A stretch of DNA of 11,610 bases, taken from Rickettsia typhi. Its GTDB lineage: Bacteria; Pseudomonadota; Alphaproteobacteria; Rickettsiales; Deianiraeaceae. The stretch is from positions 1-11,610 of the forward strand of contig CAMCTP010000029.1 of assembly GCA_945878495.1 (NCBI GenBank), in the 5' to 3' direction. The notes beneath the pieces were generated by a model. It searched no databases. It was not told where the DNA came from and saw nothing but the letters and a program-made list of their open reading frames with translations. The translations under genes were made by a program, and so were the position numbers. Below, piece after piece: positions 6,845 through 11,610 of this stretch (its first letter is position 1; every line of letters begins with the position of its first letter).

Positions 6845-7762
6845 TTAACGCAAATAAATATCACTAATACTATTTAGCAAACCAATGGCATCGTTTTTAT
6901 TCCTTTGAAAAGCATTTCGTCCAACTATAGATCCATCTCCCCCTCCAAGCGCAATTTGCTTTATTTCATCAAGAACTTCCAGCTCTCCTTTCGCCGCACC
7001 TCCTGAAAATACAACCAATCTTTTTCCTCCAAGGCATGATCTTTTAACAATTGCTATTCTTTTTGCTAGTGTATCTATTTCCATTCCATCCATTGCCTTT
7101 TTAGCTTCAGGTTGCTCAATAAAAGATGTTGGTGGTTTAACTTTAATTATGTGAGCACCAATTAAAGCTGCCATGTGAGCACCATAAGAAATTACATCAA
7201 TCGCTGTTTCGCCCTCCTTGCTAACTCCTTCGCCTCTTGGATAAGACCAAACTACACTAGGAATTCCATACTCCCTAGCTTCAGCTATTATATCTTTTAG
7301 CTCAGTTATAGAATCATTGAAGTAATCAGATCCTGGGTAAATTGTCATTCCTATTGCGCTGCATCCCAATCTTAAGGCATCTTTTACCGTTGCAGTAATT
7401 GCCTGGTTTGGACTTAATGATTTATCGGCTAGTGAGTTTGATGAATTTATTTTTAATATCAAAGGAATTGCTCCTGCAAACTTATCAGCTATTGCCTCAA
7501 TTGAACCAAGTGGAGCTGCATAAGCATTTAAACCCGCATCAATTGCTAATTGCGGATGATAATCAGGATTATAAGCATCTGGATTTTTAGAAAAACTTCT
7601 TTCCGGTCCGTGTTCAAACCCTTGATCAACCGGCAAGATAACCATTTTACCAGTACCAGCTAATTTCCCACTCATCAATATTCTTGCTAAATTTGTTTTC
7701 ACTCCACCATTGCAAGATGAATAATTATTTAATATTTCTTTTACTTTTTGCGTTATAATCAT
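6845..7762 (-). CDS. class I fructose-bisphosphate aldolase (FbaB/DhnA type)
   Basis: Schiff-base aldolase of the archaeal/bacterial DhnA family, reversibly splitting fructose-1,6-bisphosphate into dihydroxyacetone phosphate and glyceraldehyde-3-phosphate in the cytosol. It is 305 residues long. Visible motifs: LPVDQGFEHGP (43-53) near the first strand of the TIM barrel, WSYPRGEG (172-179) with the likely catalytic Tyr174, HIIKVKPP (204-211) with the likely Schiff-base Lys207, and the phosphate-binding loops VVFSGGAAKGE and GGGDGSIVGRNAFQR near the C-terminus. In organisms with reduced glycolysis this enzyme probably serves gluconeogenesis or phospholipid precursor supply; that is inference. 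The start is an ATG at 7762, 61 bases after the DUF167 gene, so a shared transcript is possible. Related DhnA-family aldolases act on other phosphosugars. Confidence 0.88.
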   Translation of the reverse strand: MIITQKVKEILNNYSSCNGGVKTNLARILMSGKLAGTGKMVILPVDQGFEHGPERSFSKNPDAYNPDYHPQLAIDAGLNAYAAPLGSIEAIADKFAGAIPLILKINSSNSLADKSLSPNQAITATVKDALRLGCSAIGMTIYPGSDYFNDSITELKDIIAEAREYGIPSVVWSYPRGEGVSKEGETAIDVISYGAHMAALIGAHIIKVKPPTSFIEQPEAKKAMDGMEIDTLAKRIAIVKRSCLGGKRLVVFSGGAAKGELEVLDEIKQIALGGGDGSIVGRNAFQRNKNDAIGLLNSISDIYLR

Positions 7763-7823
7763 ATATTTTTACTAGCATTTACACAAAATAAATCATTATT
7801 TTTTATTTACAATAATTTTTTTA

Positions 7824-8087
7824 TCATTCAATTTCTGAAACTTCAATAATCTTTCTTGTTGATGTTGAGCCACTTAAAATCTTAATATTAGACTGTATAA
7901 CATTAAAATAATTACTTAAAACTCCAATCAACTCTTTATTTGCTTGACCTTTTTCAGGAATTGCATTAACACTAACAATATAAGTTTTATTTCCAAACAT
8001 ATCCTCAGCAACTTCAATACTGCTATTTTTTTTAAATAATTTTACTTGAACAGATATTATCATCACATTTATTGATTTTAAAAGCAT
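7824..8087 (-). CDS. DUF167/YggU family protein
   Basis: 87 residues matching the small YggU-type alpha/beta fold: IISVQVKLFKKNSS, then YIVSVNAIPEKGQANKELIGVL, then IKILSGSTSTRKIIEV. The central APP..GQAN.EL signature of the family is present as IPEKGQANKEL, and the SG..S..K.. motif follows. The biochemical role of the family is unknown. Translation could begin at the ATG at 8087 or, closer to the usual domain start, at the ATG at 8063 (MIISVQVK). It is divergent from dnaK with 86 bases between them and lies upstream of the aldolase gene on the same strand. On the minus strand a perfect TATAAT (8144-8149) could be its -10 box. Confidence 0.85.
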   Translation of the reverse strand: MLLKSINVMIISVQVKLFKKNSSIEVAEDMFGNKTYIVSVNAIPEKGQANKELIGVLSNYFNVIQSNIKILSGSTSTRKIIEVSEIE

Positions 8088-8122
8088 AAATCTAAAAAAA
8101 TAATAAAAAATATTTTTTTACA

Positions 8123-8151
8123 CTTGAAATTGTCTTTTTTCCTATTATATA
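8123..8151 (+). promoter_or_regulatory. putative heat-shock/sigma-70 promoter of dnaK
   Basis: CTTGAA (8123-8128) matches the -35 core of RpoH-type heat-shock promoters, and CCTATTATAT (8141-8150) resembles their C-rich -10 region, although the spacing is at the short end. The same bases read as sigma-70 TTGAAA (8124-8129), 16 bases, TATATA (8146-8151). Either gives a start near 8158 and a leader of about 16 bases. No CIRCE element (HrcA operator) is present. A perfect minus-strand TATAAT overlaps it, so divergent expression with the DUF167 gene may be coupled. Confidence 0.45.
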
Positions 8152-8173
8152 GTATTAACATTATATTTTATTT

Positions 8174-10054
8174 ATGTCATCAAATTATGTAATAGGTATT
8201 GACCTAGGTACAACAAACTCCTGCGTTGCAATTATGGAAGGTGGGCAACCAAAAGTTCTTATAAATAGCGAAGGTATTAATACAACACCATCAATTGTTG
8301 GTTACACTGAGAAAGATATATTGGTTGGCGCACTTGCAAAAAGACAAGCAGTAACAAATCCAAAAAGAACTGTTTATGGATCTAAAAGACTTATTGGTCG
8401 TAAATTTGAAGATCAAGAAGTCAAGAAACAACAAGATCACTCATCTTTTGAAATATGTAAATCTAAAAATGGTGATGCTTGGGTTAAAATTGATGGAAAA
8501 GAATACTCTCCATCTCAAATAGGTGCTCAGGTTTTACAAAAAATGAAAGAAACGGCTGAAAGCTACCTTGGCGAAAAAGTTACAAAAGCTGTTATCACAG
8601 TGCCGGCTTATTTCGATGATGCTCAAAGACAAGCAACTAAAGATGCAGGTCAAATCGCTGGTCTTGAAGTTTTAAGAATCATAAATGAACCAACAGCTGC
8701 TGCTCTTGCTTATGGTCTTGATAAAAAAGGTGAGAAAAAAGTCGTAGTTTATGACCTTGGTGGAGGTACATTTGACGTTTCAGTTCTTGAAATCGGTGAT
8801 GGAGTTTTCGAAGTTCGTGCAACAAATGGTGATACATTCCTTGGTGGTGAAGACTTTGACTACAGAGTTCAGCAATATCTAATCGATGAATTTAAAAAAG
8901 AAAGCGGTGTTGATATATCAAAAGACCCACTTGCAGTTCAAAGACTTAAAGAAGGCGCTGAAAAAGCTAAAATCGAGCTTTCAAATTCAATGGAAACTGA
9001 TATAAATCTTCCATACATAACAGCTGATGCAACTGGACCTAAACATTTGAACATCAAACTATCTCGTGCTAAACTTGAGCAATTGGTTGCTGATTTAATT
9101 GAAAATACAATTAAACCTTGCGAGAAAGCTCTAGCAGATGCTGGTATAAAAGTTTCTGAAATAGATGAAGTTGTTCTTGTTGGTGGAATGACAAGAATGC
9201 CAAAAGTTATTGAAACTGTTAAAAAATTCTTCGGCAAAGAACCTCATAAAGGTGTTAATCCTGATGAAGTTGTTGCGGTTGGTGCAGCTATACAAGGTGC
9301 TATTCTTAGAGGTGATGTAAAAGATGTTGTTCTTCTTGATGTAACTCCTCTTTCACTTGGTATTGAAACTATGGGTGGGGTAATGACTGTATTAATCGAA
9401 AGAAATACAACCATACCTACTAAAAAAACTCAAATATTCTCAACAGCTGAAGATAATCAATCAACAGTTGGAATCAGAGCGTATCAAGGTGATAGACAAA
9501 TGGCAAGGGATAATAAATTCCTTGGTGAATTTATGCTTGATGGAATTGCTCCAGCAAGAAGGGGTATGCCACAAATTGAAGTTGCATTCGATTTAGACGC
9601 AAACGGACTATTGCATGTTTCAGCAACCGATAAGGCTTCTGGAAAAGAGCAAAAAATAAGCATAAAATCTAGCGGTGGTCTTTCAAAAGAAGAAATCGAA
9701 AGAATGCAAAAAGAAGCAGAAGCTAATGCAGAAAGCGATAAACAAAAGAGGGAACTTGTTGAAGCTAAAAACAACGCAAACTCTTCAGTTTATGAAGCTG
9801 AAAAATCTTTAAATGAGTATAAAGATAAAATTCCATCTGAATTAAAAGATGAAATTGAATCTGCTATTTCAAAATTAAAAGAAGCAGCCGAAAAAGACGA
9901 ACTTGAAGCAATCAAAAATGCTCAATCAGCTTTACAAGATTCCTTGATTAAAATCGGCGATCATGTTAATAAATCAGACTCATCATCTGATTCTAACCAG
10001 TCATCCGACCAAACATCAAGCGATGAAGACATTAAAGATGTTGGAAATATGTAA
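8174..10054 (+). CDS. dnaK: molecular chaperone DnaK (Hsp70)
   Basis: ATP-driven cytosolic Hsp70 chaperone working with DnaJ and GrpE. The 626 residues cover the family. The ATPase domain shows GIDLGTTNSC (8-17), INEPTAAALAYG (170-181) and YDLGGGTFDVS (193-203). The linker VVLLD (385-389) leads to DVTPLSLGIET and the substrate-binding domain, then the helical lid from about residue 500. The C-terminal 28 residues are Ser/Asp-rich and end DEDIKDVGNM, unlike the usual acidic EEVKD-like end of alphaproteobacterial DnaK; this is a mild oddity of the tail only. Codon use is more even than in neighbours, as expected of a highly expressed gene. It is monocistronic by the look of the terminator, and dnaJ does not follow. 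Confidence 0.98.
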   Translation: MSSNYVIGIDLGTTNSCVAIMEGGQPKVLINSEGINTTPSIVGYTEKDILVGALAKRQAVTNPKRTVYGSKRLIGRKFEDQEVKKQQDHSSFEICKSKNGDAWVKIDGKEYSPSQIGAQVLQKMKETAESYLGEKVTKAVITVPAYFDDAQRQATKDAGQIAGLEVLRIINEPTAAALAYGLDKKGEKKVVVYDLGGGTFDVSVLEIGDGVFEVRATNGDTFLGGEDFDYRVQQYLIDEFKKESGVDISKDPLAVQRLKEGAEKAKIELSNSMETDINLPYITADATGPKHLNIKLSRAKLEQLVADLIENTIKPCEKALADAGIKVSEIDEVVLVGGMTRMPKVIETVKKFFGKEPHKGVNPDEVVAVGAAIQGAILRGDVKDVVLLDVTPLSLGIETMGGVMTVLIERNTTIPTKKTQIFSTAEDNQSTVGIRAYQGDRQMARDNKFLGEFMLDGIAPARRGMPQIEVAFDLDANGLLHVSATDKASGKEQKISIKSSGGLSKEEIERMQKEAEANAESDKQKRELVEAKNNANSSVYEAEKSLNEYKDKIPSELKDEIESAISKLKEAAEKDELEAIKNAQSALQDSLIKIGDHVNKSDSSSDSNQSSDQTSSDEDIKDVGNM

Positions 10055-10083
10055 TTAATTACAAAAAACCAATAACCTTTTAA

Positions 10084-10129
10084 CCCGCTCTTTTTTAATT
10101 AAAGGGGCGGGATTGTTTATTTTTTAATT
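10084..10129 (+). terminator. intrinsic terminator of dnaK
   Basis: CCCGCTCTTT (10084-10093) pairs with AAAGGGGCGGG (10101-10111) in a stem of about 11 pairs, two of them G-U, followed by a T-rich run (10113-10129). This is a classic rho-independent shape, 30 bases after the dnaK stop codon. Confidence 0.85.
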
Positions 10130-10135
10130 TATTGC

Positions 10136-10164
10136 TTGACTTTTTAGAATTTATTAATTATTTT
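10136..10164 (+). promoter_or_regulatory. possible promoter in front of the hairpin cluster
   Basis: TTGACT (10136-10141, five of six -35 bases) is followed after 17 bases by TATTTT (10159-10164, four of six -10 bases). Transcription would start near 10171, exactly where the first of three hairpins begins. In such AT-rich DNA, boxes like these also arise by chance. Confidence 0.3.
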
Positions 10165-10170
10165 AAAGCA

Positions 10171-10232
10171 ATTCAGCCTGACTGAAGGTAAGAAGTTAGA
10201 CTTCTCGGTCGTCGTTATGACGGCCGATCTAA
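10171..10232. repeat. cluster of three hairpins, candidate structured RNA or element boundary
   Basis: Three adjacent inverted repeats: TTCAG/CTGAA (10172-10186), AGAAGT/ACTTCT (10191-10205) and CGGTCGTC/GACGGCCG (10206-10226, one G-U). An alternative outer stem TTAGA/TCTAA (10196-10200 with 10228-10232) would enclose the third hairpin and break the second, so two exclusive folds exist. The segment is clearly richer in GC than its surroundings. The DUF3800 gene's stop codon (10229-10231) lies in the outer arm. It could be a small RNA, a 3'-end structure of the minus-strand gene, or the trace of an insertion. The structure is visible; the role is not. Confidence 0.55.
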
Positions 10233-11041
10233 GGTTGCCAATTTATCCCTATAATTCTATTTGTACATATTTTCTCAATAATATTTTCTTGTGTAAAAAT
10301 TGGTATTTGTGGTTTAGAAAATGTCGGTCTATTAAGTTTAGTATTTTCCTGATAAATGCGAGATTGTATTAAACGCATCATAGGATTGCACAGCAAATCG
10401 GAGATTTCTAATCCATGGACTTTGTTATCTATAATTGATTTTTTATTAAAAAATTTAATATTTTTTGATGATATTGCTGATTGTATTTTAGTATTTTCTA
10501 ATTTTATCTCACCATAATGTCCATATCTTGTTCCGTTATCAAAAATTTGCTTAAAATGATCCTCTAAAGGTATATCTAGATTCGCTCCATTTCGTGATTC
10601 TGCTGATATTTTACACATTCCATTTACTCCTATTAAAAATGGTACTAAAATCTCAATCAACATCGTTAATGAATAATGATAAGGATCAACCGGGTTATTG
10701 TATTTTAATCTTAAAAATTCTTTATCGATAACAATTGATATAATTTTAAAATCTATTTTATTTAAAAGATCTGATAAATCAAGCAAAAAAGATGTTTTTA
10801 TCTTATCATCTTTTAAAAAACTATAATGCTTATTATTACCTCTTATATCAGATAAATGCAATATCTTGTTTTCTATATTATAAACATGTTTAAATTCTTG
10901 AAATATATTTTCAATATAACCGTTATATTTTTCTTCAATTAATACTCCACATAGCGATAAGAATCTTGTAGATTTAAAAGAAGAGTCTCCGGATTCATCC
11001 AAGTATAAATTATATTTCTTATCACCCAAAATACCCATCAT
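10229..11041 (-). CDS. DUF3800 family protein, accessory
   Basis: I place the start at the ATG at 11041, giving 270 residues, because GGGAG in the minus strand stands 7 bases upstream; this is the best Shine-Dalgarno sequence in the window. A longer frame starts at a TTG at 11056. The N-terminal YNLYLDESGDSSF (10-22) with D15, E16 and D19, and the C-terminal HGLEISDLLCNPMMR (around 209-223) with an invariant-looking Asp, are the hallmarks of DUF3800. From memory, the family is linked to an RNase H-like fold and is often found on mobile or defence-type DNA; no activity is proven here. The start lies four bases after the stop of the methyltransferase-HNH gene, so translation is likely coupled and the two genes probably work together. 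Confidence 0.85.
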   Translation of the reverse strand: MMGILGDKKYNLYLDESGDSSFKSTRFLSLCGVLIEEKYNGYIENIFQEFKHVYNIENKILHLSDIRGNNKHYSFLKDDKIKTSFLLDLSDLLNKIDFKIISIVIDKEFLRLKYNNPVDPYHYSLTMLIEILVPFLIGVNGMCKISAESRNGANLDIPLEDHFKQIFDNGTRYGHYGEIKLENTKIQSAISSKNIKFFNKKSIIDNKVHGLEISDLLCNPMMRLIQSRIYQENTKLNRPTFSKPQIPIFTQENIIEKICTNRIIGINWQP

Positions 11042-11045
11042 ATCC

Positions 11046-11610
11046 CTACTCCCCAAAGCTAATCTTATTCTTCATTAACGCTTCTCTGCTTTTAATTTTA
11101 GTTCTTAAATATTCCATTGGTCTGTCACCTTTTATACGATTGCAATTTCCGCATAAAAGCTGGTAATTTTCGTAATAATCTCCACCACCTTTAGCACGAG
11201 GTATAATATGATCAACTTCAAAATGCCAAATATCAAGCTCAATACTACAAGCATTGCAACATCCCTTTTGCTCTTTAAATAATCTTTCTTTGATGTTCGT
11301 TGTAATTGGCTCTTGTTCAATATCTGTTCTTTGTGGAACATCTTCTCTGTGAACGAAATCAACTCCTTTTTGCTTGAAGCTCAAACTATCATCTATGTTT
11401 CCATCTTTTTCAAGCCTCTCAATTAAAACCATTGCTGCTTGTTTTTCAATATCAACTCCAATCCATTTTCTTTGAAGCTGCTCAGCCGCTACACAAGTTG
11501 TTGCACATCCGCAAAATGGATCTAAAACCAAATCCCCTTCTTTTGAACTTGCTTTAATAATTCTGTGTAATAGTTCAAGTGGTTTTTGAGTTGGATAGCC
11601 TGTTCTTTCT
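11046..11610 (-). CDS. DNA methyltransferase (N6/N4 type) fused to HNH nuclease domain, 3' part
   Basis: The gene continues past the right edge; the frame is open from 11609 and 187 residues are visible. Residues 1-55 are the end of a beta-class N6-adenine/N4-cytosine methyltransferase: YPTQKPLELLHRIIKASS, then the AdoMet-binding motif I DLVLDPFCGCATT, then QRKWIGVD. After a polar linker (about 60-105), residues 106-172 form an HNH domain: Cys118 and Cys121, VDHIIPRAKGG with Asp133-His134, Asn148, and LLCGNCNRIKGDRP with Cys153, Cys156 and Asn157. The four cysteines fit a zinc-binding HNH fold. Motif I reads FCGCATT instead of the common FCGSGTT. I recall related MTase-HNH proteins with this variant, so the site is probably intact. 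The fusion suggests a methylase and nuclease in one chain, as in restriction-modification. The target sequence cannot be told. Confidence 0.88.
   Translation of the reverse strand, partial: ERTGYPTQKPLELLHRIIKASSKEGDLVLDPFCGCATTCVAAEQLQRKWIGVDIEKQAAMVLIERLEKDGNIDDSLSFKQKGVDFVHREDVPQRTDIEQEPITTNIKERLFKEQKGCCNACSIELDIWHFEVDHIIPRAKGGGDYYENYQLLCGNCNRIKGDRPMEYLRTKIKSREALMKNKISFGE

Noticed and set aside
8938..9774. Minus-strand open frames inside dnaK
   Set aside because: They are shadows of the dnaK frame, Ser/Leu-rich and without known motifs.
11132..11362. Second minus-strand frame within the HNH region
   Set aside because: It overlaps the clear HNH domain in another frame and has low-complexity Ile/Leu content.
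1..11610. CRISPR array or insertion sequence
   Set aside because: No regular direct repeats with spacers, no transposase frame and no terminal inverted repeats were seen.

Overview
The window is AT-rich (about 70 percent A+T by eye), gene-dense bacterial chromosome. SdhA and DnaK look alphaproteobacterial. The low GC, the weak or absent Shine-Dalgarno sequences, the lone sdhA and the mix of murF, a VanX-type dipeptidase and a class I fructose-bisphosphate aldolase suggest a host-associated Rickettsiales-like alphaproteobacterium. This placement is an inference, not a proof.

Left part (1-4023): the 3' end of an RluA-family rRNA pseudouridine synthase, a conserved hypothetical gene (minus strand), murF, a TenA/haem-oxygenase-fold gene two bases after murF, and a convergent VanX-type D-Ala-D-Ala dipeptidase lipoprotein. 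Three identical copies of the perfect palindrome TGTTCCACGTGGAACA (494-509, 589-604, 3391-3406) fit the ParB-binding parS consensus. They suggest a chromosome-partitioning (origin-proximal) region. All three lie where convergent genes meet, and two are translated in frame, so two unrelated proteins end in the same residues NVPRGTF.

Middle part (4088-8087): sdhA alone without the other succinate dehydrogenase subunits, a small outer-membrane beta-barrel protein, a class I (DhnA-type) fructose-bisphosphate aldolase and a DUF167/YggU protein. The last three are on the minus strand.

Right part (8088-11610): dnaK with a heat-shock-like promoter and a strong intrinsic terminator. No dnaJ follows it in the 1.5 kb visible. 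Instead there is a cluster of three small hairpins with higher GC, preceded by a promoter-like sequence. After that come two coupled minus-strand genes with an accessory, defence-like character: a DNA methyltransferase fused to an HNH nuclease domain (its 5' end is outside the window) and a DUF3800 protein.

Functionally most of the window is housekeeping: rRNA modification, peptidoglycan precursor ligation and D-Ala-D-Ala turnover, TCA cycle, aldol chemistry and chaperone. The two parts most worth attention are the translated parS cluster on the left and the methyltransferase-HNH/DUF3800 module with its adjoining hairpin cluster on the right.
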